A stretch of DNA of 64,000 bases. Origin: CAZELM01 sp964512995. GTDB lineage: Bacteria > CSSED10-310. The stretch covers positions 1-64,000 of the forward strand of contig CAZELM010000014.1 in NCBI GenBank assembly GCA_964512995.1, written 5' to 3'. A model generated the notes under the pieces. The model worked only from the letters and a program-made list of their open reading frames with translations, ran no database searches and was not told the DNA's origin. A program made the translations under genes and the position numbers. Positions 1 to 9,465 of the stretch are shown piece after piece (within the stretch, counting starts at the first letter, position 1; each line of letters starts with the position of its first letter).

Positions 1-546
1 GTGTATAGGTCGGAGTATTTGTCGGTGTCAATGTAGGTGTGTTTGTTGGAGTTGGCGTATCGGTCGGTGTTGATGTGGGAGTATTCGTTGATGTTGGCGT
101 TTCGGTCGGTGTTGCCGTGGGAGTCGGAGTGTCGGTCGGCGTGGCTGTAGGGGTGTTCGTTAGGGTAGGCGTCCCTGTAGGTGTCATCGTCGGGGTGTTC
201 GTTGGTGTCTCCGTGGGTGTACTCGTCGGTGTTTGAGTGGGCGTCGGTGTATAAGTCGGAGGTAATGGTGTCGGCGTAAATGTCGGTGGTATTGGTGTTG
301 GTGTATAGGTCGGAGTATTTGTCGGTGTCAATGTAGGTGTGTTTGTTGGAGTTGGCGTATCGGTCGGTGTTGATGTGGGAGTATTCGTTGATGTTGGCGT
401 TTCGGTCGGTGTTGCCGTGGGAGTCGGAGTGTCGGTCGGCGTGGCTGTAGGGGTGTTCGTTAGGGTAGGCGTCCCTGTAGGTGTCATCGTCGGGGTGTTC
501 GTTGGTGTCTCCGTGGGTGTACTCGTCGGTGTTTGAGTGGGCGTCG
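1..546. repeat. 300-bp tandem duplication in PT-linker coding sequence
   Basis: Bases 1-246 are identical to 301-546 (offset exactly 300 bp, 100 codons). Identity ends at 247/547. If this is a simple tandem duplication, the left copy extends about 54 bp beyond the window edge and the right copy is 247-546. The offset is a multiple of three, so the linker frame is kept. Perfect identity within a drifting low-complexity linker points to recent duplication, gene conversion, or an assembly artefact. Confidence 0.95.
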
Positions 547-1753
547 ATGTCGCTGTAGGTGTCATTGTCGGAGTGGGTGTTGGGGTATTGGTCGGCGTCC
601 TGGTTGGTGTTGGCGTATAGGTCGGGGGCAATGGAGTCGGGGTAAAAGTTGGTGGAAGAGGGGTTGGTGTATAAGTTGGTGTGTTTGTGGGTGTCGATGT
701 CGGTGTATCGGTTGGTGTTGCCGTCGGTGTATCAGTAGGAATAGGGGTTTCTGTTGGAGTGGGCGTTGGTGTATCGCTGCACAGATAAGTGAACACCCCA
801 TCGAGTCCAATGAACGATGCCAGGTCATCATATAATCCCGCAAACTCAAGTATAGAAGCATCACCATTGACACACGTCATGCAATCTACTTCAAAAGTAA
901 GTCTGGCCAATACTCCAATGCTTCCGGATGGGATATTCGCTGGAGGGAGCGCTACACCGCCTATGATTACTTCGCCTGGGGCATAAGCATTGCAGTTAAA
1001 AAACAACCATCCCGGATCGAGATCTCCCGTTTCACAAGAAAGAAATCGTAACATTGTTTCATCAAAACCAAGATACGTTGTGAACGCGTCGACCACTGTC
1101 TGAGGATTCTCAATCATGATATCGACAACGATAGATTCTCCATTACATCCAGAATGATGGTCGATCCAGATCCTATCCGGTGCAGGTGTTGGAGTGGCAG
1201 TCGGTGTAGGAGTTGGCGAACATTGATAAGTAAAAAATCCATTAGCGAGTTGAAACCCGCGGAGATCATCCTCTACGCCCGAAATTCTTATTTCTGAGCT
1301 ATCACCGTCACCACATCCCGCGCATGTCACATCAAAGGTCATACGGATAAAGGAACCATAGCTTCCGGCCGGAATCACAGAAAAGGCCGCGAATCCTGCC
1401 GTCACAATTCGACCTGGTGATGGTTCACTGCAATCGAAACTGATCCATCCGGGATCAAGCTCACCAACGTCACAATCAACAAACGCAAGGACATTTGTAT
1501 CATATTCGATGTACATCAAAAAAGCATCAACGGGCGTGTCTTCATTGGAAAGCATTACTTCCATTACAATTTGATCCCCTGAGCATCCCGAAGTGTTTTC
1601 AATCCACAAACGGTCGATTCCCTTTGTACCACTCTCAGATAAATTCCAGGTTAACCAATTCAATTTAGGATCGACATTGATCGCCGATACTTGAGAAATC
1701 ATGCCACCCAATACCAATAAAAAGCCTATCATCACGATATGATTACGTTTCAC
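1..1753 (-). CDS. Secreted cohesin-like/PT-linker protein, C-terminus beyond window edge
   Basis: The reading frame is open from a GTG at 1753 to the window edge (584 codons, no stop). The start has a strong ribosome site (GGAGGTG, 8 nt upstream) and is followed by a signal peptide (MKRNHIVMIGFLLVLGG, then cleavage near SQVSA). Two similar modules of about 120 residues follow, at roughly residues 45-165 and 195-320. Each opens with a D-R-[IL]-W-I-[ED] segment and contains a cysteine, then [DE]LDPGW, then a second cysteine, the pattern of a cohesin-like beta-sandwich. From about residue 325 the protein is a Pro-Thr linker of TPT repeats, rich in ACA/ACC/CCA/CCG codons, which continues past the edge. 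The linker contains an in-frame 300-bp duplication. The same module occurs at the C-terminus of the next gene upstream. Function is unknown; a cell-surface or extracellular scaffold or adhesin is plausible. The C-terminal domain cannot be seen. Confidence 0.85.
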   Translation of the reverse strand, partial: MKRNHIVMIGFLLVLGGMISQVSAINVDPKLNWLTWNLSESGTKGIDRLWIENTSGCSGDQIVMEVMLSNEDTPVDAFLMYIEYDTNVLAFVDCDVGELDPGWISFDCSEPSPGRIVTAGFAAFSVIPAGSYGSFIRMTFDVTCAGCGDGDSSEIRISGVEDDLRGFQLANGFFTYQCSPTPTPTATPTPAPDRIWIDHHSGCNGESIVVDIMIENPQTVVDAFTTYLGFDETMLRFLSCETGDLDPGWLFFNCNAYAPGEVIIGGVALPPANIPSGSIGVLARLTFEVDCMTCVNGDASILEFAGLYDDLASFIGLDGVFTYLCSDTPTPTPTETPIPTDTPTATPTDTPTSTPTNTPTYTPTPLPPTFTPTPLPPTYTPTPTRTPTNTPTPTPTMTPTATSTPTQTPTSTPTETPTNTPTMTPTGTPTLTNTPTATPTDTPTPTATPTETPTSTNTPTSTPTDTPTPTNTPTLTPTNTPTYTPTPIPPTFTPTPLPPTYTPTPTQTPTSTPTETPTNTPTMTPTGTPTLTNTPTATPTDTPTPTATPTETPTSTNTPTSTPTDTPTPTNTPTLTPTNTPTYT

Positions 1754-2391
1754 AGCCCTAACACCTCCGCCTATCTGACCTCTTTGCATTAAATTCCTGA
1801 TTCTATAAATTAAATGCCAGAAAATATATATTTCTATTTTATACCTCAAACCGTCAATAACAGTATGCGTTTCGAGAAGGCAATTACCAATATTTCTTGT
1901 GGAGTCATTCCATCGTTCAGGTTCCGTATACATTTGATGATCTTTCAATGTCAAACTGTTTTCACTCGCAAGCTATTAATCTATCACCGTTTACGTTGAG
2001 TCTCATATCAACCAGTTTAAATATTGAAATTAATCAATATTTTCCTCGCACATGTATGAATTCTAATGGCTCCTTCTATTATATTAATCTAAGACAATCG
2101 AATTATCGACTATTTTTGAAAAAACTTTAAATATATCTCCAATATATCACACAAAAAGACTCGAAAATCAGATCCATTTATAGAAACTGGCTCAGACAGA
2201 TATATGTTCAAGTCACTTTTGAAAAACTCAACAGCAAAAAAGGCGATACGATAAAAAGATTATGGAAAATAGCATTCCCCCATCATTTTCTATAGCTGTT
2301 CCGTATTTTTCCTGGAAATAAAAATTTACGTGAACGAGAATGATGGGGGAGGTTTCTTCAGAGCAAGCCAATAAATCGTTTGAAATACTTA
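1754..2391. other. Gene-free AT-rich spacer between two secreted-protein genes
   Basis: This 638-bp stretch lies between two minus-strand genes. Near 2276-2350 it holds the inverted repeat that probably terminates the upstream protease gene. The rest is strongly AT-rich. It should contain the promoter of the cohesin-like gene: a TTGACG (1852-1857, minus strand) is present, but no -10 box at standard spacing is convincing. Short open frames here lack ribosome sites and family resemblance. Confidence 0.6.
2276..2350 (-). terminator. Inverted repeat, probable terminator of the protease gene
   Basis: TCCCCCATCATT (2276-2287) pairs perfectly with AATGATGGGGGA (2339-2350), a 12-bp stem. It lies 42 bp downstream of the stop codon of the minus-strand protease gene. 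The loop is long (about 51 nt) and contains a smaller AT-rich hairpin. The trailing T tract on the minus strand is weak (CTATTTTCC), so efficiency is uncertain. Confidence 0.5.
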
Positions 2392-5300
2392 TTATTGGAC
2401 GATGAAAAACTCCTTCAGATCATCGTGTAGATCCACGATTTTCGCCTTATCGGATTGAATTCCGAAATGATCCCGGTTGATAAATGACAATTTGCACAGG
2501 GTTCCTTCTCCTCCGCCTGGAATACTATTATCTACTCCAAATCCAGCAATCGTAATGATATTTTGACCTTCAGCCGTTTCATCCTGAGAATAAGGATGAC
2601 AGTCAAACATTATCCAACCCGGATCGAGATCTCCCTCGACACACGAAATCAGTTCAAGGTTTCTCACCGATAACTCCAGTCTTACTGTGAAAGCATCAAT
2701 TTCAATTGTATAATTGGATATCATGATGTTGATCTCGTAGCATGCCTCATCGTCAGATATCGATTCTTCAATCCATATTTTATTTCGGGCATCAATCTCA
2801 GCAACAGATTTCGCCTGAACCTTCAAAGGCTCTATACAGGAACCCTGACCGAGAGCGGCATAGAAGATCTGCTGTGCATCACCCGCACTCGTCAGGCTAT
2901 CTCCATTACAATCCGATCGGCAACGTTCTTCTTCGGTCGGAGTCATCAATGACAATGCAATCATGAATGCGGATTGAGCATCAGAAGCGGATACCATTCC
3001 ATCGCCATTGACATCTCCATTATGAATACAAATGGGAGTTGGAGTCGGAGAAACAAATTCTGGTGTGGAAGTCGGTATAATCGGTGTTGGGGTTGAAGAA
3101 GGTGGAACAGGTGTATTGGTTGGTGCCATCGTCGCTGTATTCGTGGGGGTACGGGTTGGTGTAGAGGTCGGAGTTCGGGTCGGTGTACTTGTTGGGGTCC
3201 GGGTCGGTGTTGGAGTGGGAGTATATGTTGCTATTGGACAGTCCCGTTGCCCAGAGGAACACTGCGCTGAACAGGAATCATAATAAACACGGAAATCGCC
3301 AATTCCTAATTCATCACCATATGCATCAAAATTGACTGCTATCAGCATCTCGATGCTGTTACAACTGCAAGGGAGTTCGATCGTCTGCCCGATGACACTT
3401 CTGCTCGAACAATCGCCGGTCCAGTCTGTGCCGGCATCGCTCCATCCAAGTTGCCAATCGCCCAACAATCCATCGTCTGTCATGTTGCTGCAATCGGAAG
3501 TTGGAGCCGTATCAGCACAACGCCAGTATACAAAAAAATCTGCTGTCAGATTCGTGTTCCAACCATCAAATCCGTAACACAGATCAAACAGCACATCTTT
3601 TGTACAATCAAGAGTGAGGATCGGTGTCATATAATATTGCCAATGGAATCCGGTATTTTCCTCAGACCAGACCCAGCCAATCCGACAGTCGTTCAAAACA
3701 GCACAGTCCGTCGGACAGAACGAACCGACATACATTCCCTGTGCCCCCGGATCACATAATCCGTTCAGATTTGTCGTCACAAGATCACAATCATTTTCAA
3801 GGACATACAATTCAGTCATCCCGCAAGGTGGAGTAGCAGTCGGTGTATGTGATGGCGTAGCCGGTGTTGATGTGGGTGGATTCAGAGTAGGCGTCGGTGT
3901 GTTGGTCGCTGTCGGAGTTCTTGTTGGCGTATTGGTTGGCGTCCGGGTGGGAGTCGATGTGGGAGTATTGGTAGGTGTTGATGTGGAGGGACCTGGTGTT
4001 TCTGTGATTGATGGTGTCGGGGTTCTTGTGGGTGTATTCGTCATTGTGGGAGTCCGTGTCGGTGTATTGGTCGCTGTCGGAGTTCGGGTCGGTGTGTTAG
4101 TGATAGTCGGGGTTCGAGTCGGTGTAAGGGTTGGCGTGGGTGTCCGAGTCGGCGTGTAAGTCGGAGTCCCTCCCGCACAATCCGTCGTATTATTACAGAC
4201 GGAAGTCGATGGTGCTGTAACTCGGACATTATCTACTGCAAACCAATAATCATATTCTGCATTCTGGTATGAAAATCGTACACGGAAATTGGCATTTCCT
4301 ACTGCATACGATGTCACCACGAATGTCTGATGTTCATTGGTTGTCTGCCGGTAATCATCCAATGTCTGCCAGGCACTGCCATCGAAAACCTCTACATATC
4401 CGCGTTCCTGGCCCCCCTGGGTATAATATCTAAAATATAAATCACATTCCAACGTGATAGGTCCTGTTGTGATGGCTCCACAGTTGATTACGGGAGATGT
4501 CAGGATGGTGGATGTTGTGGAACCGATCCCAGCAGCATCCGAATCTGTGAGAGCATAATACCCGGAGCTTCCAGCAGGCCGCTGTGTTTCGGCATTCACT
4601 CTCTGCCATTGACCCGCCGTGTGTGGTCCAGGACCCGTTGTAACAGACCAATCTGACCAACTCCTGGAAACCGACTCAAAATCTTCATAAAAAATGGATG
4701 CAATCCCCGTCTGACCGCCAACATATGCTGAAAAAGCTGTGTAATCCGTCGTATTGGATCCTCCGGTCCAGTTGATCTGAGTGAGAATGAACTGAATGAG
4801 GCCGCCGCAAGGCGTAAAGTCCATCTCCACCATAAATTCGATGTTTGCGGTGGCTGTTCCACCGATTGCGATATTCCCGAATGAAAGCGACGGGGTATAG
4901 AGCGTAATATTCGACAAACCGGCAGCAATCTGAAACGATCCCTGAACGGATTGAGCGATTGCTCCGCCATTGTTCACCAAAGTAATGGGAACCGACCATT
5001 CCTCTCCTGGTTCAATAACCGAATCCCCATCTCCGCATATCTGAACGGGGATACCGGCGGACTGAAAACTCACATTCGGATCAGTGCTGTAATTCCTGCC
5101 ATCCACATACAAGGTGCCGGTATTGTCGGGATCCAGCCAATCCCTCAACCGGGTTGATGATGAGGATCCTGTGTTCCACGAGATAGAAAATTTTCCATAC
5201 CAATCCGGTAAATTGTTCTCACAGGCTGCATATCCACCATGCAATTGACCGATAATTCGATGATTCTGATCCCACAAACCCGACCCGGATGAACCTCCTT

Positions 5301-6453
5301 CTGTCGTTCCAACATCCCAGTCACTGACACGCCAATGGGTTCCGTCACCTGGACTGGAATCCCCGTAGTAGGATGTTGTCGTCAGTGTGGCGTATTCGAA
5401 ACTGATCCGTTTCTCGTCCGTATTCGGATGATGAATACAGGTTGCGCTGCTGACGGTATGTTCACGTGAATCCCATCCCGCAAGATAGACATTGAATGCT
5501 GGATTGGGATTATCATCTAGCTGAACCAGTGTGAAATCCGATTCCGCCCGACCCGCTCGGAAATATGACCCGGTCTGATATTGATCTAACTCACCATCTG
5601 GAGTTCCACCGCATGTGGATGTTTCAAAGTTCCAATATACAACCAGACTCGCTGCATTACTAGCCGTGATCCCGCAATGATAGGCGGTCATGAAATAAGG
5701 AGTATTGTCCTGACGGACGTTATTGACCAGAAATCCACTGCAGAAAAGACTTCCCCCCGTGGAAATGACTCCGACGGACCGAATCTCATTCCGCCATGAC
5801 TCGCCTTCAGGACAGATGACGTCCACGTTACAGGAACCGGATTTATCTTTGCCGGGTACCCAAAATTCTTTGTATCCATGATTGATGGATGTTAGTCGAA
5901 ATTCCAGATAGGGGACCGACGATTCCGGGATGAGAAGTTCCAGAACTGTTGTATCGCCCAGGACAATCGGAGACCAGAACTCACCATGAAGCTCATTGTC
6001 TGAATCTGTGAATGGACCCCGGATCATTGTTTTATCGTCATTATAGATAAAAAGTTTGCCACCGGATGGCATCTGATAACGCCCAAATCCAAAATTCAAT
6101 GATGATGCTTCCGGGCTCGTTATGATGAGCCGCCACAAGCTCATTCCATGGGAAAGCGTCTCCCATGTTCCACTGTTCCAAACCGTGATGTCCGACTCTA
6201 TCGGGATCGCAAACCGTGGAGCCATTCCCTCATCATAGCGTACATCGTCTTCTCTCTGGACGGCTGCCAGATCAATCCCGGAGGTTTCAAACCGCTGAAT
6301 CTCATCGAGGGGAAGAACATTCTCCGTAAAACTGACGGGCCTCTCTCCATTCTCGGTTTTGATAACCTTGATGACCTGATCCGCTCGTACTGTCGACAGA
6401 AAAAGACTCATGCTCCACATGAAAATAAAACAGATTTTCCACCAGTCCTTCAT
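2392..6453 (-). CDS. Secreted trypsin-like serine protease with PT linkers, dockerin and cohesin-like module
   Basis: 1353 residues. The signal peptide is residues 1-24. A chymotrypsin-fold peptidase of the lysyl-endopeptidase type spans about 210-450, with His in AYHCG (about 254), Asp in ESDFTLVQLDD (about 303) and the nucleophile Ser in GGSSGSG (about 387). After a beta-sandwich region comes a MAM/jelly-roll-like domain (about 600-755, EDFESVSRSWSDW to FAVDNVRV). Then follow a PT linker (about 762-874), a cysteine-rich domain (about 875-1070) and a second PT linker (about 1071-1140). Next is a type-I-like dockerin with two calcium-loop repeats, DVNGDGMVSASDAQ and DCNGDSLTSAGDAQ. The C-terminal cohesin-like module (about 1215-1353) has the C-x-E-GDLDPGW-x4-C signature also seen twice in the neighbouring gene. 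Dockerin and cohesin-like module in one chain suggests self- or cross-association of secreted proteins. Substrate is unknown. Confidence 0.9.
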   Translation of the reverse strand: MKDWWKICFIFMWSMSLFLSTVRADQVIKVIKTENGERPVSFTENVLPLDEIQRFETSGIDLAAVQREDDVRYDEGMAPRFAIPIESDITVWNSGTWETLSHGMSLWRLIITSPEASSLNFGFGRYQMPSGGKLFIYNDDKTMIRGPFTDSDNELHGEFWSPIVLGDTTVLELLIPESSVPYLEFRLTSINHGYKEFWVPGKDKSGSCNVDVICPEGESWRNEIRSVGVISTGGSLFCSGFLVNNVRQDNTPYFMTAYHCGITASNAASLVVYWNFETSTCGGTPDGELDQYQTGSYFRAGRAESDFTLVQLDDNPNPAFNVYLAGWDSREHTVSSATCIHHPNTDEKRISFEYATLTTTSYYGDSSPGDGTHWRVSDWDVGTTEGGSSGSGLWDQNHRIIGQLHGGYAACENNLPDWYGKFSISWNTGSSSSTRLRDWLDPDNTGTLYVDGRNYSTDPNVSFQSAGIPVQICGDGDSVIEPGEEWSVPITLVNNGGAIAQSVQGSFQIAAGLSNITLYTPSLSFGNIAIGGTATANIEFMVEMDFTPCGGLIQFILTQINWTGGSNTTDYTAFSAYVGGQTGIASIFYEDFESVSRSWSDWSVTTGPGPHTAGQWQRVNAETQRPAGSSGYYALTDSDAAGIGSTTSTILTSPVINCGAITTGPITLECDLYFRYYTQGGQERGYVEVFDGSAWQTLDDYRQTTNEHQTFVVTSYAVGNANFRVRFSYQNAEYDYWFAVDNVRVTAPSTSVCNNTTDCAGGTPTYTPTRTPTPTLTPTRTPTITNTPTRTPTATNTPTRTPTMTNTPTRTPTPSITETPGPSTSTPTNTPTSTPTRTPTNTPTRTPTATNTPTPTLNPPTSTPATPSHTPTATPPCGMTELYVLENDCDLVTTNLNGLCDPGAQGMYVGSFCPTDCAVLNDCRIGWVWSEENTGFHWQYYMTPILTLDCTKDVLFDLCYGFDGWNTNLTADFFVYWRCADTAPTSDCSNMTDDGLLGDWQLGWSDAGTDWTGDCSSRSVIGQTIELPCSCNSIEMLIAVNFDAYGDELGIGDFRVYYDSCSAQCSSGQRDCPIATYTPTPTPTRTPTSTPTRTPTSTPTRTPTNTATMAPTNTPVPPSSTPTPIIPTSTPEFVSPTPTPICIHNGDVNGDGMVSASDAQSAFMIALSLMTPTEEERCRSDCNGDSLTSAGDAQQIFYAALGQGSCIEPLKVQAKSVAEIDARNKIWIEESISDDEACYEINIMISNYTIEIDAFTVRLELSVRNLELISCVEGDLDPGWIMFDCHPYSQDETAEGQNIITIAGFGVDNSIPGGGEGTLCKLSFINRDHFGIQSDKAKIVDLHDDLKEFFIVQ

Positions 6454-6864
6454 AAACTAACACTCCTTACACTCAGGTAAATTCTAAATACCGCATCCGA
6501 AAAAGAGGGATACCCGACGACCATACCAAAACATCTCCCCTGAAAAATAATAAATTAAACAAAGTCATTAGGTACGATTGGGGTTATCCCGACAGACCAA
6601 CGTCCAAACGCCCGGCTGCTCAGATGATCCCACTAAAAACCGGTTAGCAATACTGCAATATTTATGCCGATTCAGGTGGCCTAATACAGAAGGGAAAATT
6701 CCTTGTCACATATACAAGTCATGGACTCCCCCATTATCAATTTACATCGGCTAGTTATTGAAATTGAATTGTATTTCTATTATTTTTGCTGTTTGTTCCA
6801 TTCATATTCCGGAATGGATCAGAAATCCTGATAACAAAGTTTGAACTAGATAAGGGAGGCACAA
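6454..6864. other. Divergent intergenic region with promoters for both flanking genes
   Basis: This 411-bp region lies between the divergently transcribed protease (minus) and metallopeptidase (plus) genes. A plus-strand sigma70-like promoter is listed separately. No minus-strand promoter stood out, and no RNA gene or repeat was recognised. Confidence 0.6.
6758..6786 (+). promoter_or_regulatory. Sigma70-like promoter for the DUF1704 metallopeptidase gene
   Basis: TTGAAA (6758-6763), 17-bp spacer, TATTTT (6781-6786). It sits about 80 bp upstream of the ATG at 6865 in an AT-rich stretch. AT-richness makes chance matches likely. Confidence 0.4.
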
Positions 6865-8001
6865 ATGGTGGCAATCCGGTCTGCATTCTGGAGCGAAATA
6901 GATCAGCAATTTATTGAGTTACAAGCGGATATCGATCTTGATAATTACCTAGCACCGGTCAATCGAGCCGACGAACTGATGAAATTTAAAGCAGCGGTTG
7001 CCGAAGGGCGGAAATACAATCCGATGTTCGAATACGATCCGCTGCCCAATATCAACGAAAACCAGCTCCGGGACTTATCCGAAAAACTCCATCTGGATGA
7101 TCCCATGGAACGCATTTTTTTCGATGCCATCCAATTGAGACTGGAAGAGGCGGCTGCAGCCAAAACTCACACCAGCGAAAAAGTCACAACGATGAGCCTG
7201 CGTGTGTATGGGAAACCGGATACAGGAATCACCAAGATCGCCCGACAAAACCTGGAAACCATGACAGTCGATCAACACGCTTATTCCGGTCAACGATCCG
7301 GAAAAGTCTACAACGCTCAAGAATTGGCCGACATATGCAGAAAAGCCATGGTGACCTATGGATTTGATTGGAAGGTCGTCGTCAAACCGGAAATGGGAGC
7401 CAAAGCAGCGGTTGATAATCTGATCCGGGAGTTCTGGATCCGGGAAGATGTAAAGTTCCATGAATCGCTTGTGAAAATGATGATCGTGCATGAAATCGGG
7501 ACTCATGTGCTCCGTGGAGAAAATGGATATGCTCAGCCGCTTAAAATTTTCGGCAGAGGATTACCTGCCTATCAATACACTGAAGAAGGGCTGGCTGAAT
7601 ATGCCGAAGAACAATGCGGTGTGCTTCTGTCGGATACCGTATACCGGATATCCGGTCGTGTGATCGGAGTCGAAGCGGCATTGAATGGATCCTTCTGGGA
7701 TGTCTATCTGTCAATCAAGGATTACTTCGATGTTGAAATGGCATTTGATATCGCTCAACGCGCTAAACTCGGCATCGCTGATACCAGCCAGGCTGGATCG
7801 TACACCAAAGATTACATGTATCTGGCCGGATTGCATAAAGTCAGATCATTTTTTGAATCCATCACCCAACCAGAGATAGACGCTTTATTTGCCGGTAAAG
7901 TTGGATTTCAGCATCTGGAGACTGTCAGACAATTGCAGTCTGCTGGTTATCTGATCACTCCCAAAGTCTATCCCGAATGGCGAACGCAATCAAACTCATG
8001 A
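6865..8001 (+). CDS. DUF1704 / MATCAP-type zinc carboxypeptidase-like protein
   Basis: 378 residues with no signal peptide, so presumably cytoplasmic. The zinc-site motif HEIGTH (HExxxH) lies at about residues 210-215, and a downstream TEEGLAEYAEE block carries the third ligand glutamate. This pair defines the DUF1704 family, annotated in bacteria as 'flavohemoglobin expression-modulating QEGLA motif protein' and related to the eukaryotic tubulin carboxypeptidases of the MATCAP group. The start is supported by AAGGGAGG 5 nt before the ATG. The gene stands alone, with its own promoter upstream and a clear terminator downstream. Family assignment is strong; the bacterial substrate is unknown. 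Confidence 0.85.
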   Translation: MVAIRSAFWSEIDQQFIELQADIDLDNYLAPVNRADELMKFKAAVAEGRKYNPMFEYDPLPNINENQLRDLSEKLHLDDPMERIFFDAIQLRLEEAAAAKTHTSEKVTTMSLRVYGKPDTGITKIARQNLETMTVDQHAYSGQRSGKVYNAQELADICRKAMVTYGFDWKVVVKPEMGAKAAVDNLIREFWIREDVKFHESLVKMMIVHEIGTHVLRGENGYAQPLKIFGRGLPAYQYTEEGLAEYAEEQCGVLLSDTVYRISGRVIGVEAALNGSFWDVYLSIKDYFDVEMAFDIAQRAKLGIADTSQAGSYTKDYMYLAGLHKVRSFFESITQPEIDALFAGKVGFQHLETVRQLQSAGYLITPKVYPEWRTQSNS

Positions 8002-8042
8002 TATGCACGTTTTTTGATAGCCGCTGTTATGCAGAATCGATA

Positions 8043-8074
8043 AACCGGGATGGCAACCCGGAATTCTTTTTTTT
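8043..8074 (+). terminator. Rho-independent terminator after the DUF1704 gene
   Basis: CCGGG (8045-8049) and CCCGG (8057-8061) form a stem with a 7-nt loop, extendable by flanking A/T pairs, followed by a run of eight T (8067-8074). It lies about 40 bp after the stop codon. Confidence 0.8.
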
Positions 8075-8077
8075 CAA

Positions 8078-8105
8078 TTGACAGCGATCAATCTATAAGT
8101 ATATG
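8078..8105 (+). promoter_or_regulatory. Sigma70-like promoter for tyrS
   Basis: A consensus TTGACA (8078-8083), 16-bp spacer and TATATG (8100-8105) lie directly after the preceding terminator and about 55 bp before the tyrS start. No T-box stem or specifier structure is evident in the short leader. Confidence 0.55.
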
Positions 8106-8160
8106 TGTATTACGATTTCACTAATGGCCGGTTTGAAAAAAGACATAGGAGACAAAACGC

Positions 8161-9465
8161 ATGACAAACCTGGTTGATCATCTCAGCTCTCGTGGATTCA
8201 TTCACCAGACCAGCGATCCTTCCATCTCGAAAGTTCTTACCGAGGAGCGTGTTTCCTGTTATGCCGGGTTTGATCCATCGGACAGCAGTCTGCATCTGGG
8301 AAATCTGATCCCGATCCTTGGACTCATGCATTTTCAGAAAGCCGGACATCGGCCCATTGCTGTAGTCGGTGGAGCGACCGGGATGGTCGGAGACCCCAGC
8401 GGCAAGGACCTGGAACGGCAGCTTTTATCGATCGATACCATCCGTACGAATGAAATGGGCATCCGGAAACAACTGGAACGTTTCCTGGATTTCGATAACT
8501 CCGATACCAGTGCGATTGTTGTAAATAATTATGACTGGCTGGGAAAATTCCATTACCTCGATTTTCTCAGAGATGTGGGGAAACATTTTTCGGTCAATGC
8601 CATGATCGCAAAGGAGTCTGTTAAAAAACGGCTGGAAACTCGTGATCAGGGAATCAGTTACACCGAATTCTCATATCAGATATTACAGGCCTATGATTTC
8701 TATCATCTATGGAAAACCTACGGATGCAAGGTACAGATCGGAGGCTCTGATCAGTGGGGAAACATCACTGCGGGGATCGATCTTTGCCGCCGGCTGGGTG
8801 GCGATCAGCTCTATGGCATTACGTTCCCTCTCCTGATGTCATCCACCGGGAAGAAATATGGCAAATCCGAAGGCAATGCGTTGTGGCTGGATGAAAATCG
8901 AACTCAGCCTTTCGAGTTCTACCAGTATTTCCTTCAAGTTGACGATCGGGATGTCATTCGGGATCTCCTGTTTTTCACTTCAATTCCTGAAGATCATATC
9001 AGGGAATTGGAGAAATGCGTTCAAACGCAACCTGAAAAACGTGAAGCACAACGGGTATTGGCGACCGAAATGACCCGTATCGTGCATGGAAATCCGGGAG
9101 TGGAATCCGCGGAAAGAGCGACTCGAGTTCTATTCGGAGATGAACCGATCGAGGGATTCAATGACAGGATACTCGGCAAAATCTTTGCTGATATCCCCTC
9201 CACCATCATTTCCAGAAAACTACTCCACGATGGTCTGCAACTTGCTGATATCATGGTCAAAACCCAGATGACTAAAACGAAAAGTGAAGCCCGTCGGTTG
9301 ATCGCCGGAGGTGGCGTCTACTGCAACAACAAACGAATCACTGATGTCAACCGAGTCATGACTCTCGACGATCTGGCATCTGAAACGATCATGATTCTTC
9401 GTTCCGGCAAAAAACACTACACGCTTGCCCGTTTTATCGATCGATCCGATGAAACAACACCGTGA
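8161..9465 (+). CDS. tyrS: Tyrosyl-tRNA synthetase
   Basis: 434 residues, the usual length for bacterial TyrS. It activates tyrosine with ATP and charges tRNA-Tyr. The HIGH-type motif is HLGNL within GFDPSDSSLHLGNL (about residues 34-47). The KMSKS-type motif is KYGKSEGNALWL (about 232). The tyrosine-site stretch YTEFSYQILQAYDF and GGSDQWGN are also present. The C-terminal 70 residues form an S4 RNA-binding domain (TKSEARRLIAGGGVYCNN). AGGAG upstream supports the ATG at 8161. The 3' end overlaps the next gene, so the two are probably co-transcribed. Confidence 0.97.
   Translation: MTNLVDHLSSRGFIHQTSDPSISKVLTEERVSCYAGFDPSDSSLHLGNLIPILGLMHFQKAGHRPIAVVGGATGMVGDPSGKDLERQLLSIDTIRTNEMGIRKQLERFLDFDNSDTSAIVVNNYDWLGKFHYLDFLRDVGKHFSVNAMIAKESVKKRLETRDQGISYTEFSYQILQAYDFYHLWKTYGCKVQIGGSDQWGNITAGIDLCRRLGGDQLYGITFPLLMSSTGKKYGKSEGNALWLDENRTQPFEFYQYFLQVDDRDVIRDLLFFTSIPEDHIRELEKCVQTQPEKREAQRVLATEMTRIVHGNPGVESAERATRVLFGDEPIEGFNDRILGKIFADIPSTIISRKLLHDGLQLADIMVKTQMTKTKSEARRLIAGGGVYCNNKRITDVNRVMTLDDLASETIMILRSGKKHYTLARFIDRSDETTP

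Noticed and set aside
39..536. Plus-strand Val-Gly repeat open frames
   Set aside because: They are antisense shadows of the PT-linker codons of the minus-strand secreted protein, which has a signal peptide, ribosome site and folded domains.
3032..4159. Plus-strand Val-Gly repeat frames opposite the protease gene
   Set aside because: Same antisense artefact of Thr-Pro repeats.
2392..6453. Cellulosome component
   Set aside because: Dockerin and cohesin-like modules are present but no carbohydrate-active enzyme or scaffoldin is in the window; the attached enzyme is a protease.
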